NCBI GenBank assembly: GCA_051878315.1
Contig: JBJEJW010000022.1
Coordinates: 11,532-75,531, forward strand
Length of the DNA stretch: 64,000 nt
From: W0P28-013 sp051878315
GTDB taxonomy: Bacteria > Bacteroidota > Bacteroidia > Bacteroidales > Paludibacteraceae
Reading direction: 5' to 3'
Made by a program: the position numbers and the translations under genes. This document shows, piece by piece, positions 16,538-25,487 of this stretch (position 1 is the stretch's first letter; each line of letters opens with the position of its first letter). The notes below the pieces were generated by a model. The model was not told where the DNA came from, did no database searches, and saw only the letters and a list, made by a program, of their open reading frames with translations.

Positions 16538-18673
16538 TTAGTTTTTGTAGTTTCGGGTCTTACGTTCCGTAAATTCGTAATCCAATTTTTCCTTCAGTAA
16601 TTTTGGGTCTTGGTCTTCGCCCATATATTTCCAACACGAAACATACGAGAATTTATCGTCTTGGCGCAGTGCCTCGCCTTCGGGCGTTTGGTATTCTTCG
16701 CGGAAATGGCCGCCACACGATTCTTCGCGATTCAGAGCATCGCGCGCCATCAGTTCACCAATTTCCAAGAAATCGGCCAAGCGCAAAGCTTTCTCCAATT
16801 CGACATTCAAATCGTTGCGCGAACCGGGTATATAAACCTCCGTCCAGAACACTTTTTTCAAGGCTTTGATTTTGTCGAGAGCCGTTTTCAAGCCATCGGC
16901 AGTGCGTGCCATACCGACAAAATCCCACATAATCAAGCCAAGTTCGCGGTGAATGCTATCGACCGAACGTTCGCCTTGAATAGACATCAGTTTGTCGATT
17001 TTCTCATTAACGGCCTTTTCTGCCTCAATAAATTCAGGCAATTCGGTACTCATGCGCGGCACTTGAATTTGGTCGGCCAAATAGTTTTGAATGGTGTAAG
17101 GCAACACAAAATAACCATCAGCCAAGCCCTGCATCAACGCCGATGCGCCCAAACGGTTAGCACCGTGATCGGAGAAGTTGGCTTCGCCAATGCAGAACAA
17201 GCCTTTGATGGAAGTTTGCAATTCGTAATCGACCCAAATGCCACCCATCGTATAGTGAATGGCGGGGAAAATCATCATCGGCGTTTCGTACGGATTGTCA
17301 TCGACAATTTTTTCGTACATTTGGAACAAGTTGCCATACTTTTGTTCTACCACGTCTTTACCCAAACGTTCGATAGCATATTTGAAATCCAGATAAACCG
17401 CCAAACCTGTAGCATTTACGCCAAAACCGGCATCGCAACGTTCTTTGGCTGCGCGCGAAGCCACGTCGCGTGGCACCAAGTTGCCGAAAGCAGGATAACG
17501 ACGTTCCAAATAAAAATCACGATCTTCGTCGGGAATATCGGTCGGTTTTTTCTTGCCGGCCCGAATAGCCTCAGCATCTTCTTTCTTTTTCGGCACCCAA
17601 ATGCGACCGTCATTGCGCAACGACTCCGACATCAAGGTTAATTTCGACTGGAATTCGCCATGCACAGGAATGCATGTCGGGTGAATCTGTGCGAAACAAG
17701 GATTGGCGAAATAGGCACCTTTACGATACATCTGCATAGCTGCCGAACCGTTCGAAGCCATAGCATTCGTCGAAAGGAAGAACGTGTTTCCATAGCCGCC
17801 CGAGCCGACCACTACGGCATGAGCAAAGAAACGCTCGATTTTGCCCGTTATCAAATTACGGGCAATAATGCCGCGTGCACGACCATCGATAACCACCACA
17901 TCCAACATTTCGTGGCGAGTGTACATTTTTACCGTACCTTTTTTTATCTGACGGCTCAATGCCGAATAAGCACCCAACAATAATTGTTGACCTGTTTGTC
18001 CTTTGGCATAAAACGTGCGCGACACTTGTGCGCCACCAAACGAGCGATTATCGAGCAAACCACCGTATTCGCGTGCAAACGGCACACCTTGCGCGACACA
18101 TTGGTCGATAATATTGTTCGACACCTCAGCCAAACGATACACATTAGCCTCGCGTGCACGGTAATCGCCACCCTTAATCGTGTCGTAGAATAAGCGATAA
18201 ACCGAATCGCCATCATTCTGATAGTTTTTAGCAGCATTGATACCACCCTGCGCTGCAATGGAGTGCGCCCGACGAGGCGAATCCTGAATGCAGAAATTCA
18301 ACACATTGAAACCGAGTTCACCAAGCGTAGCTGCGGCCGACGCGCCGGCAAGTCCTGTCCCTACGACAATTATATCGAGACGACGTTTGTTGGCCGGATT
18401 CACCAATTTTTGGTGTGCCTTATAATTTGTCCATTTTTCGGCCAAAGGTCCTTCAGGGATTTTGGCTGTAACATATTCATCGTCGTTGCCGACCGTTTTA
18501 ACTGCTTTCACAGTAGCGCGAGCCACTTTGCCGGCAGCATTTTTTGCTGCTTTCACAGCCTCTTTAGTGGTTTCGTCCTGAACCACTTTCTCAACTCGTT
18601 TGCGGACAGTTTTTACAACTGTTTCGACAGCCGATGCGGCCGTTTCTACCGCAGTTTCTTTTTTCTTTGCCAT
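16538..18673 (-). CDS. sdhA: Succinate dehydrogenase / fumarate reductase flavoprotein with unusual basic N-terminal extension
   Basis: Catalytic FAD subunit. The dinucleotide-binding GTGLAGASAA is at residues 105-114. RRAHSIAAQGG (His137) is where FAD is covalently held in the family, and GEANFSDHGANRLGASALMQ is present. With the start at 18673 the protein has 711 residues. The family normally begins near IPEGPLAEKW, here residues 72-81. The preceding roughly 70 residues are rich in Lys, Ala, Val and Thr (MAKKKETAVETAASAVETVV, then basic segments), predicted amphipathic helix, unlike any usual SdhA. The reading frame is uninterrupted and starts 25 bases after sdhC, so no other start fits the full family domain closely. 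What the extension does is unknown. Confidence 0.95.
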   Translation of the reverse strand: MAKKKETAVETAASAVETVVKTVRKRVEKVVQDETTKEAVKAAKNAAGKVARATVKAVKTVGNDDEYVTAKIPEGPLAEKWTNYKAHQKLVNPANKRRLDIIVVGTGLAGASAAATLGELGFNVLNFCIQDSPRRAHSIAAQGGINAAKNYQNDGDSVYRLFYDTIKGGDYRAREANVYRLAEVSNNIIDQCVAQGVPFAREYGGLLDNRSFGGAQVSRTFYAKGQTGQQLLLGAYSALSRQIKKGTVKMYTRHEMLDVVVIDGRARGIIARNLITGKIERFFAHAVVVGSGGYGNTFFLSTNAMASNGSAAMQMYRKGAYFANPCFAQIHPTCIPVHGEFQSKLTLMSESLRNDGRIWVPKKKEDAEAIRAGKKKPTDIPDEDRDFYLERRYPAFGNLVPRDVASRAAKERCDAGFGVNATGLAVYLDFKYAIERLGKDVVEQKYGNLFQMYEKIVDDNPYETPMMIFPAIHYTMGGIWVDYELQTSIKGLFCIGEANFSDHGANRLGASALMQGLADGYFVLPYTIQNYLADQIQVPRMSTELPEFIEAEKAVNEKIDKLMSIQGERSVDSIHRELGLIMWDFVGMARTADGLKTALDKIKALKKVFWTEVYIPGSRNDLNVELEKALRLADFLEIGELMARDALNREESCGGHFREEYQTPEGEALRQDDKFSYVSCWKYMGEDQDPKLLKEKLDYEFTERKTRNYKN

Positions 18674-18698
18674 ATATTTATTGTGTATTTTTATTTTT

Positions 18699-19370
18699 TT
18701 ACAACAAACAACTTGCGCCCAGCGACAAGCCGAAATAATAAACCACCACTGCTGCAAACATCAGTACTACTAATGTTGAAACTATATTGCCTATGCACTT
18801 GATGCGCGGCATCCAAATATTGTTGTTCCAACCAAGCGTATGCAAAGCACTCCAAACACCATGTGTCAGATGAAACCACAGCGCACCGAGCCATAACAGA
18901 TAAATCACTACATAGTACCACTTCGAAAAAGTAAACTTGATGAGTTCGACACCATTTGCGGGCTCTTGACCAAGTATTTCGACCAACTGCATTTTAGCCC
19001 AAAAATTACAAAGGTGCAACACCAAACCGCCCAAGATGATGAAACCGAGTACCAGCATATTCTTCGATGCCCATTCGACACTTTCCTGACGGTCGGTAAC
19101 TGCATACCGTTCACGGCCGCGCGCACGATAGTTTTGCACCGACAAGATAAACGCATACAGAATGTGTACCACTGCCAAAAATGCCAAACCAAGCGTGCCT
19201 ACCAAAGCATACCAATTTGCACCCAGAAATTCGCAAATCATGTTGTAACCTTCCTCCGAAATGATTGCCACCAAATTCATGGTGCCATGGAACAACAAGA
19301 ACAACACAAGGCAAGCGCCCGAAATACTCATCACGACTTTTCTTCCCACAGAAGAATTAAATAACCACAT
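18699..19370 (-). CDS. sdhC: Succinate dehydrogenase / fumarate reductase cytochrome b subunit
   Basis: Membrane anchor of the complex; 223 residues with five predicted membrane helices, as in the type B di-heme family (Wolinella FrdC, Bacillus SdhC). Candidate heme-ligand histidines lie in the helices: LFHGTMNL, VVHILYAF, VLHLCNF and WFHLTHGVWSALHTLG. First gene of sdhCAB, so the operon order is C-A-B. A quinol-linked fumarate reductase would fit succinate production. I did not find a clear TAnnTTTG promoter upstream of 19370. Confidence 0.94.
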   Translation of the reverse strand: MWLFNSSVGRKVVMSISGACLVLFLLFHGTMNLVAIISEEGYNMICEFLGANWYALVGTLGLAFLAVVHILYAFILSVQNYRARGRERYAVTDRQESVEWASKNMLVLGFIILGGLVLHLCNFWAKMQLVEILGQEPANGVELIKFTFSKWYYVVIYLLWLGALWFHLTHGVWSALHTLGWNNNIWMPRIKCIGNIVSTLVVLMFAAVVVYYFGLSLGASCLL

Positions 19371-19526
19371 AAATAATAGAATTTTTAGTTAATAAAAATG
19401 ATTAAACATACTATTTCAAAGCACATTACGCCGACTATACACGCCGACTGTAAATGAATGACAAAAATAATCGTATTTTATCAAATATGCAAGTAAATAC
19501 GAAAAAATATTTTTTTGCAAAAACAT

Positions 19527-19557
19527 TTGTAGTTACAAAAAAAATGTTGTACTTTTG
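19527..19557 (+). promoter_or_regulatory. Promoter of the zapA-rny region
   Basis: TTG (19527-19529), 20 bases, TACTTTTG (19550-19557). It sets the start of the next gene at 19577, about 15 bases after the transcription start, rather than the longer frame beginning at 19454. Confidence 0.75.
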
Positions 19558-19576
19558 TACGAATATTTATTCTACA

Positions 19577-19870
19577 ATGAAAAAGGTTCATCAACAGGCT
19601 GTAAACGAGTTCACGGCGAAATTGGAGCAGTTGATTTTTCTGTACGAAAACACCCAAAAACGCGTACAAACATTGGAAGCGCAACTTGCCGAAGCCCAAG
19701 ACAACCTGCTGATTGCGAACAAAGAAATTGTGGAATTACGCGCGAATTACAACAATTTGAAAATGGCGCGTATGGTGGGTTTTTCGGAAGCCGACAAGAA
19801 AAAAGCCTACCGTCGCATTTCAAATTTCGTGCAGGAAATCGACAAATGTTTGGAATTGCTGCAAGACTGA
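19577..19870 (+). CDS. Small coiled-coil protein next to zapA
   Basis: A 97-residue protein made almost entirely of helix: residues about 5-60 show heptad pattern (LEQLIFLYENTQKRVQTLEA, then LAEAQDNLLIANKEIVELRA), so a coiled coil is very likely, followed by a basic patch ADKKKAYRRISNFVQEIDKC. No signal peptide. It has its own promoter and lies nine bases before zapA. In Bacteroidales a small coiled-coil gene usually sits in this place and its product has no assigned function; a link to ZapA and cell division is inference from position only. Confidence 0.8.
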   Translation: MKKVHQQAVNEFTAKLEQLIFLYENTQKRVQTLEAQLAEAQDNLLIANKEIVELRANYNNLKMARMVGFSEADKKKAYRRISNFVQEIDKCLELLQD

Positions 19871-19879
19871 TGCCGCTAT

Positions 19880-20167
19880 ATGGACAACAAAAACTTGAAC
19901 ATTACACTAACCATTGCGGGACAACGCCTCAAACTAAAAGTAACACCGGACGAGGAATTTGTTTATCGCGAAGCGGCACGCAAGTTGAACAAACGTATAG
20001 ATTTTTTCAATAACACCTTTCCAAAGACCGACTACCGCATCATTCTGACAGTAGTCGCTTTGGAAAAAGCCATTGAATCTGAATCGGGACTTTCGCAAAC
20101 CGATGGCATGATCGAAAAGATACACGAATGGTCTGACACAATAGACCGCGTTATCACCGAAAAGTAG
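19880..20167 (+). CDS. zapA: Cell division protein ZapA
   Basis: A 95-residue FtsZ-ring stabilising factor. The N-terminal globular part ITLTIAGQRLKLKVTPDEEFVYREAARKLNKRI matches the family pattern (an I.G..Y.l... core followed by a helix), and the remainder is a coiled-coil helix used for tetramer formation and FtsZ cross-linking. In Bacteroidales zapA often precedes rny, as here. It is probably co-transcribed with the coiled-coil gene before it. Confidence 0.9.
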   Translation: MDNKNLNITLTIAGQRLKLKVTPDEEFVYREAARKLNKRIDFFNNTFPKTDYRIILTVVALEKAIESESGLSQTDGMIEKIHEWSDTIDRVITEK

Positions 20168-20181
20168 TTGCCTCTATCGGA

Positions 20182-20296
20182 CCAATTCCAATAATTGTTT
20201 TGCTGTACGCCACAGAATGCGCAACACATGTCGGCACACATCAGTTGCATGTGTAGTGCCTACGTGCGCAACACAATGCGGTTGAATAAAATTTGG
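20182..20296 (+). ncRNA. Possible 6S-like RNA between zapA and rny
   Basis: The 162-base gap between zapA and rny folds as an imperfect rod: an outer CCAAT / ATTTGG pairing (20182 with 20291-20296), a large bubble, a TGCGCA / TGCGCA stem, a GTCGGCAC / GTGCCTAC helix, and a hairpin at 20233-20260 with loop CAGTTGC. A 6S RNA gene next to zapA is known in proteobacteria, and a long duplex with a central bubble is the 6S hallmark, here with TAATTGTTTTG in the bubble resembling a promoter. No clear own promoter or terminator is visible. It could instead be the leader of rny. Confidence 0.35.
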
Positions 20297-20329
20297 ATTT
20301 TACACACATATATAAACAACTAAAAAATT

Positions 20330-21916
20330 ATGAGTACCACTTTATTATTTGTCATTATTTCTGTTACAGCATTAGCCGGCGGAGGCGCATTAGGATGGTT
20401 TATCACACACATGGCCGTGAAGGGTCGTGTCGCAAATACCTTGAAAAAAGCGGAAGAAGACGCCGAAACGCTGAAACGCAACAAAATGTTGGAAGCAAAA
20501 GAGAAATTCTTGAATCTCAAAGCCGATTTCGAAAAAGAAGTAGCCGACCGCAACGCCAAAGTGCAAGAAAGCGAAAATCGCGCCAAACAAACGGAATCAC
20601 GACTGCAACAACGCGAACAATCGCTCAACCAACGCCAAAACGAACTGAACCAACGCCAAGGCGAACTGCAACGACGCAACAACGAAATCGACGCCATCAA
20701 AGAAAATTTGGACAAACAACTACAACTCGTCGATGAGAAAAAACAAACATTGGAGAAATTGCACTTCCAAGCGACCGAAAAATTGGCTGCCATATCGGGA
20801 TTATCGGCCGAACAAGCCAAAGCACAACTCATCGAGAACATAAAAGACGAAGCCAAAACCGAAGCAATGGCCTATGTCAACGAGATGATGGAAGAAGCAA
20901 AAATGACCGCCAACAAAGAAGCGAAACGCATTATTGTACAAACTATACAACGTGTTGCAACCGAAACTGCCATCGAAAACTCGGTAACTGTGTTCAATCT
21001 TGAATCCGACGAAGTGAAAGGACGCATCATCGGCCGCGAAGGGCGCAACATACGTGCGTTGGAAGCCGCCACAGGTGTCGAAATCATCGTTGATGACACA
21101 CCGGATGCTATCGTATTGTCGGGTTTTGACCCTGTGCGCCGCGAAATAGCCCGTCTGGCCCTGCATCAGTTGGTAGTCGATGGACGCATTCATCCTGCAC
21201 GCATCGAAGAAGTAGTAGCCAAAACACGCAAGCAGGTCGAAGAAGAGATTGTCGAAGTGGGCAAACGCACTACCATCGATTTAGGCATACACGGTCTGCA
21301 TCCCGATTTGATTCGCTTGATAGGTAAAATGAAATACCGTTCGTCGTATGGCCAAAACCTATTGCAACACGCGCGCGAAACAGCCAATCTTTGCGCCGTA
21401 ATGGCTGCCGAACTCGGTCTTAATCCGCAAAAAGCGAAACGCGCCGGTCTTTTGCACGACATAGGCAAAGTACCCGACGACCAACCAGAATTGCCACACG
21501 CAATTCTCGGTATGAATTTGGCCGAAAAATACAAAGAAAAACCAGATATTTGCAATGCCATAGGCGCCCACCACGACGAAGTAGAAATGCAAACCCTAAT
21601 TGCTCCAATCGTGCAAATATGCGATGCTATTTCGGGTGCACGACCCGGTGCGCGGCGCGAAATTGTAGAGGCATATATCAAACGACTGAACGACCTCGAA
21701 AATTTGGCACTCTCCTACCCCGGTGTTGTCAAAACATACGCCATACAGGCTGGTCGCGAATTGCGTGTCATTGTCGGTGCCGACCGCGTGGACGACAAAG
21801 CGGTAGAAACACTATCGTACGACATTGCCAAGAAAATTCAAGACGAAATGACTTATCCCGGACAGGTCAAAATTACGGTAATACGCGAAACGCGTGCCGT
21901 AAGTTACGCCAAATAA
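20330..21916 (+). CDS. rny: Ribonuclease Y
   Basis: Membrane-anchored endoribonuclease that starts mRNA decay. The 528-residue protein has an N-terminal membrane helix (LLFVIISVTALAGGGALGWF), a long coiled coil to about residue 200, a KH domain (DEVKGRIIGREGRNIRALEAA, with the GxxG loop GREG), and an HD domain with HARETANLCAVMAAELGLN and AGLLHDIGKV carrying the metal-binding His-Asp pair. The C-terminal region YPGVVKTYAIQAGRELRVIV is conserved. The upstream gap may encode a 6S-like RNA. The gene ends near a hairpin at 21938-21967. Confidence 0.96.
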   Translation: MSTTLLFVIISVTALAGGGALGWFITHMAVKGRVANTLKKAEEDAETLKRNKMLEAKEKFLNLKADFEKEVADRNAKVQESENRAKQTESRLQQREQSLNQRQNELNQRQGELQRRNNEIDAIKENLDKQLQLVDEKKQTLEKLHFQATEKLAAISGLSAEQAKAQLIENIKDEAKTEAMAYVNEMMEEAKMTANKEAKRIIVQTIQRVATETAIENSVTVFNLESDEVKGRIIGREGRNIRALEAATGVEIIVDDTPDAIVLSGFDPVRREIARLALHQLVVDGRIHPARIEEVVAKTRKQVEEEIVEVGKRTTIDLGIHGLHPDLIRLIGKMKYRSSYGQNLLQHARETANLCAVMAAELGLNPQKAKRAGLLHDIGKVPDDQPELPHAILGMNLAEKYKEKPDICNAIGAHHDEVEMQTLIAPIVQICDAISGARPGARREIVEAYIKRLNDLENLALSYPGVVKTYAIQAGRELRVIVGADRVDDKAVETLSYDIAKKIQDEMTYPGQVKITVIRETRAVSYAK

Positions 21917-21937
21917 TCAGGATACACCGATAACGAT

Positions 21938-21967
21938 AAAGGCGGAGTTGTGTTTACAACTCCGCCT
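21938..21967. terminator. Hairpin between convergent rny and exonuclease genes
   Basis: AAAGGCGGAGTTGT / ACAACTCCGCCTT stem with a four-base loop, between two converging genes. T tracts are short, so it may act as a bidirectional terminator. Confidence 0.6.
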
Positions 21968-22006
21968 TCGTTATGCAGTCGGCATAAACAGTTACATTTC
22001 AGTCAG

Positions 22007-22756
22007 TTACCGGTCTGTAACATGTGTAATATGTTCGGGAGCGACAAGTTCGCCTCCATTCATTTTCAAAAGTACCTGCGCGGTAGCCACCACATCTTTT
22101 TCGCAATAGAACGCGATGCGTTGAACATCGTGTTCGTTGTAATAGACATCGGCCACTTGGCTGCCATCGATATCATCTTTGGGTGTTGGAATGCCGAAAA
22201 TGGCGCACAATAATTTGAGCGACGTAAAACTTTTGTAATCGCCAAAGCGCCACAACTCCATCGTGTCGATTAACGGAGTTGTCCAAGGCTTTTGCCCTGC
22301 GAAATCGAGAAATGCAGGCAGAGCGATGCCATTAATCAACATACGCCGACAGATGAACGGTACATCAAATTCTTTGACATTGTGTCCGCAAATACGGTGT
22401 TCGCGCGTTGTCAGAAACGTCGTTGCCATTTCGGCAAAATCGCGCAACAATTGGGCTTCGTCGTCGCCGGCAAACGATTTAACACGCATGTGCCGTTGTC
22501 CGTTTTTATCATAAATGATGCCCACCGATATGCAAACGATTTTGGCAAATTCGCTATAGATGCCGCCACCATTACGAAAAGCATAATCGGCCGTAGCGTC
22601 TTCGGCATAACGGTCGGGCATACGCCGACGAATGGCATTGAATTTTTCGTCCCACAACACCTGCAATTCAGGTGATAAGTCGCTCAACGATGCTGTTTGC
22701 GGCACGGTTTCAATGTCGAGGAATAGGATTTTATCAATCGTTTTCAGATCTAACAT
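22007..22756 (-). CDS. DEDDy-type 3'-5' exonuclease (DnaQ/PolB-like)
   Basis: A 249-residue RNase H-fold nuclease resembling the proofreading domain of family B polymerases but without a polymerase part. ExoI motif ILFLDIETVP; ExoII CGHNVKEFDVPFICRR; ExoIII YCEKDVVATAQV, with Tyr and Asp in the DEDDy arrangement. The TPLIDTMELWRFGDYKSFTSLKLLC segment before ExoIII is typical. Such proteins are widespread in Bacteroidetes with unknown cellular role. It is two bases downstream of udk and probably co-transcribed with it. Confidence 0.87.
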   Translation of the reverse strand: MLDLKTIDKILFLDIETVPQTASLSDLSPELQVLWDEKFNAIRRRMPDRYAEDATADYAFRNGGGIYSEFAKIVCISVGIIYDKNGQRHMRVKSFAGDDEAQLLRDFAEMATTFLTTREHRICGHNVKEFDVPFICRRMLINGIALPAFLDFAGQKPWTTPLIDTMELWRFGDYKSFTSLKLLCAIFGIPTPKDDIDGSQVADVYYNEHDVQRIAFYCEKDVVATAQVLLKMNGGELVAPEHITHVTDR

Positions 22757-22758
22757 GC

Positions 22759-23385
22759 TTATTTCTTTTTGTGTTCAGCATTCAGTTCGCGCGCGATGTA
22801 CTGGGTCAACAGGTCGATAGCCACCTGATTATTGCCTCCCTGCGGTACTATAAGGTCGGCATAGCGTTTTGATGGTTCGATAAACTGCTCATGCATCGGT
22901 TTCACAGTACATTCGTAGCGCTCCATCACTCTATCGACTGAGCGTCCGCGTTCGACTATATCGCGTTTTATGACCCGCATCAGTCGGTCGTCGGCATCGG
23001 CATCGACGAACACTTTCATATCCATCAAATCGCGCAATTTTGGGTGTGTCAAAACCAAAATACCTTCGATAATGACGACTTCGCTCGGTTGTACACGTAT
23101 AGTTTCGTCGGCACGCGTGCAAGTAACATACGAATAAATAGGTTGCTCAATACTTTTACCGGCTTTCAGGTCTTTGACGTGCTTAATGAGTAATTCGAAT
23201 TCGACCGAATCAGGGTGGTCGAAATTGATTTTCAAACGTTCCTCGAGTGGCAATTCAGACGCATCGCGATAATAGGAATCCTGTGGCAAAACTGCGACTT
23301 CGCCGGCCGGCAGTTGTTCGATGATTTTGCGCACTACGGTCGTTTTTCCGGAGCCGGTACCACCGGCAATACCAATAATCAGCAT
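22759..23385 (-). CDS. udk: Uridine kinase
   Basis: Phosphorylates uridine and cytidine with ATP or GTP in pyrimidine salvage. The 208-residue protein starts with P-loop MLIIGIAGGTGSGKTTVVRKI, has DSYYRDASELPLEERLKINFDHPDSVE (the YYRD and the base/acceptor region), EGILVLTHPKLRDLMDMKVFVD, and RRDIVERGRS-type lid sequence (KRDIVERGRSVDRV). Its own promoter is at 23419-23449. Downstream is the exonuclease gene. Confidence 0.95.
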   Translation of the reverse strand: MLIIGIAGGTGSGKTTVVRKIIEQLPAGEVAVLPQDSYYRDASELPLEERLKINFDHPDSVEFELLIKHVKDLKAGKSIEQPIYSYVTCTRADETIRVQPSEVVIIEGILVLTHPKLRDLMDMKVFVDADADDRLMRVIKRDIVERGRSVDRVMERYECTVKPMHEQFIEPSKRYADLIVPQGGNNQVAIDLLTQYIARELNAEHKKK

Positions 23386-23418
23386 AGGATAGAATATTTT
23401 GGAGGTTTAGAACTTGTG

Positions 23419-23449
23419 CAAAGTTACGAAAAAATATTCAGGTGTCCAA
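23419..23449 (-). promoter_or_regulatory. Promoter of udk
   Basis: On the minus strand TTTG (within 23447-23450), 20 bases, TAACTTTG (23419-23426), a full match to the Bacteroidetes consensus. Confidence 0.7.
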
Positions 23450-23464
23450 AATAAGTTATGCACA

Positions 23465-24352
23465 TCAGTTACAGGTTTGGCACTTTTCGTCTTGCCGCTC
23501 AAACTCCACAGTTGTATGTTCGATATGTTCATCGGCCAACAACTTTTTAACTGCCGTTTTGATTCGCCGCAAATCGTCCCAATCGGCGTCGTCGGGCACC
23601 ACAATGTGCATACTCGACACATTGTATTCGCTATCGAGACTCCACACATGCAAGTCGTGCACGTCGATTACACTGTCGATTTGCCGCAATCGTGTGCGAA
23701 TGCGTTCGTAATCGACATCTTTAGGAACACCTTGCAGCATCACGTTGAACGTCAGTAACAGATTGCGTACCACATTATATAATACAAAAGCGGACACTCC
23801 TATCGACAGAATCGGGTCGAGCACCGGCACATCGACAAAAAGCATAACGCCCGACACAACCAATACGACCACCCAGCCTAACACATCTTCGAGCATGTGA
23901 AGCGACACAACACGTTCGTTGATGCCGGCACCCTTGCGCGTACGCAACACCGCAATGCCGTTAATAATCACGCCAAACACCGCCAACCACAACATACCTT
24001 GCGCTTGTACAGGTTGCGGTTCGATGATGCGTTGTACACTCTCGTAAATAACGATAAGCGAACCAAAAAGCAATATGGTAGCATTGATGAGCGCGCCGAG
24101 CAATGCAAACCGCTTATAACCATACGAATAACGCGCATTGGGCGAATGTTTGGCCAAACGGTCGAAATACCAAGCCAACGCCAACGATACAGAATCGCCA
24201 AAATCGTGCAACGCATCACTCAATATGGCGACACTGTTGGTCAGGAGACCGCCCACCAGTTCGATGACGGTAAACGATAAGTTTAATAAAAACGCTACAA
24301 CAATATTGTTACTACTGCCATGCGTGTGCGTGTGAGCATGTGTATGTGCCAT
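23465..24352 (-). CDS. Cation diffusion facilitator (zinc/divalent metal efflux)
   Basis: A 295-residue transporter of the CDF family. The N-terminus has the His-rich stretch MAHTHAHTHTHG, a metal-binding tail typical of zinc transporters. Membrane helices follow; helix 2 contains SVAILSDALHDFGDSVSLALAW with the H-D pair (site A: HD...D) and helix 5 contains the second pair in HMLEDVLGWVVVL. The C-terminal cytoplasmic domain (residues about 200-290) has VIDVHDLHVWSLDSEYNVSSMHIVV. It exports Zn2+, Cd2+ or similar in exchange for protons. It starts nine bases after meaB, so both probably share a transcript. Confidence 0.93.
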   Translation of the reverse strand: MAHTHAHTHTHGSSNNIVVAFLLNLSFTVIELVGGLLTNSVAILSDALHDFGDSVSLALAWYFDRLAKHSPNARYSYGYKRFALLGALINATILLFGSLIVIYESVQRIIEPQPVQAQGMLWLAVFGVIINGIAVLRTRKGAGINERVVSLHMLEDVLGWVVVLVVSGVMLFVDVPVLDPILSIGVSAFVLYNVVRNLLLTFNVMLQGVPKDVDYERIRTRLRQIDSVIDVHDLHVWSLDSEYNVSSMHIVVPDDADWDDLRRIKTAVKKLLADEHIEHTTVEFERQDEKCQTCN

Positions 24353-24361
24353 TCGTAATAT

Positions 24362-25453
24362 TTAATGTCTTGAGAAATAAATATCTAACAGTTTTTTTGC
24401 AGCAACAAACGATGAGATAGTATTATCGGCCAACTGCCGTTCGTATTGCTCCAACAAGGCTTCGATAGTGGGATTGTGATAAAAACTATTTTGCAATGTC
24501 TGATTGATAGTTTCGTACATCCAATACTTACTTTGACGATGGCGTTTCTCGTCGAAATAGCCGTTGCCTTTGGTAAAAGCAATATAATCGTTTATCATTT
24601 TCCAAACTTCGGGAATGCCAATTTTGTGAAATGCTGAACAAGTCAGTACTTGCGGGTCCCACCCCGATTCGGGTTTGGGAAACAGATGCAACGCATTGCG
24701 AAACTGTCGTGCCGCCAACTGCGATTTTTCAGTGTTATTGCCGTCACATTTGTTGATAGCAATGCCATCGGCCATCTCCATGATGCCACGTTTGATGCCC
24801 TGCAATTCGTCGCCGGTACCGGCTAATTGTATCAACAAAAAGAAATCGACCATGCTGTGTACTGCTGTTTCGGATTGTCCAACGCCCACCGTTTCGACAA
24901 ACACCGTATCGAATCCTGCGGCTTCGCATAACACTATCGTTTCGCGCGTTTTACGTGCCACACCGCCCAGCGACCCCGACGAAGGTGAAGGGCGAATAAA
25001 AGCCGTTTGGGCTGTCGAGAGCTCCTCCATGCGTGTTTTATCGCCGAGAATACTACCACGCGAACGTTCACTGCTCGGGTCGATGGCCAACACGGCCAAT
25101 TTACGTCCTTGATTAACCAATTCCATGCCCAACGCTTCGATGAAAGTACTTTTGCCGGCACCGGGGACACCCGTTATACCTATACGCACCGAACGTCCGG
25201 CATAAGGCAAGCATTTTTCGACCACCTCCTGCGCCTGCCGATAATGGTCGGGATTGGTGCTTTCGACAAGCGTTACGGCCTGACTCAACACCGCTACATC
25301 TCCACGCAAGATGCCGGCCACGAACTCATCAGTGGTATATTGCACACGTTTAACCCGTTTTTTCAAATAAGGATTGACCATGGGTGGCTGTTCGATACCC
25401 GAATTGACATTCAACGCAGGAAATGCCTTATCATTTTCTATGTGTTCCGACAT
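24362..25453 (-). CDS. meaB: Methylmalonyl-CoA mutase-associated GTPase MeaB
   Basis: GTPase chaperone that protects and reloads methylmalonyl-CoA mutase with cobalamin. The 363-residue protein has P-loop RIGITGVPGAGKSTFIEALG, DPSSERSRGSILGDKTRMEEL with the typical switch motif, GFDTVFVETVGVGQSE (Walker B/G3 type), and the NKCDGNN motif as the guanine-specificity element. The mutase genes themselves are not in this window. In a succinate or propionate-forming anaerobe this enzyme acts in the methylmalonyl-CoA pathway. Confidence 0.94.
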   Translation of the reverse strand: MSEHIENDKAFPALNVNSGIEQPPMVNPYLKKRVKRVQYTTDEFVAGILRGDVAVLSQAVTLVESTNPDHYRQAQEVVEKCLPYAGRSVRIGITGVPGAGKSTFIEALGMELVNQGRKLAVLAIDPSSERSRGSILGDKTRMEELSTAQTAFIRPSPSSGSLGGVARKTRETIVLCEAAGFDTVFVETVGVGQSETAVHSMVDFFLLIQLAGTGDELQGIKRGIMEMADGIAINKCDGNNTEKSQLAARQFRNALHLFPKPESGWDPQVLTCSAFHKIGIPEVWKMINDYIAFTKGNGYFDEKRHRQSKYWMYETINQTLQNSFYHNPTIEALLEQYERQLADNTISSFVAAKKLLDIYFSRH

Positions 25454-25487
25454 ATTTTGTTATGTTTTGAATCTGTTTTTCGTCCTT

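Noticed and set aside
16610..17641. 343-codon plus-strand frame
   Set aside because: Antisense to sdhA.
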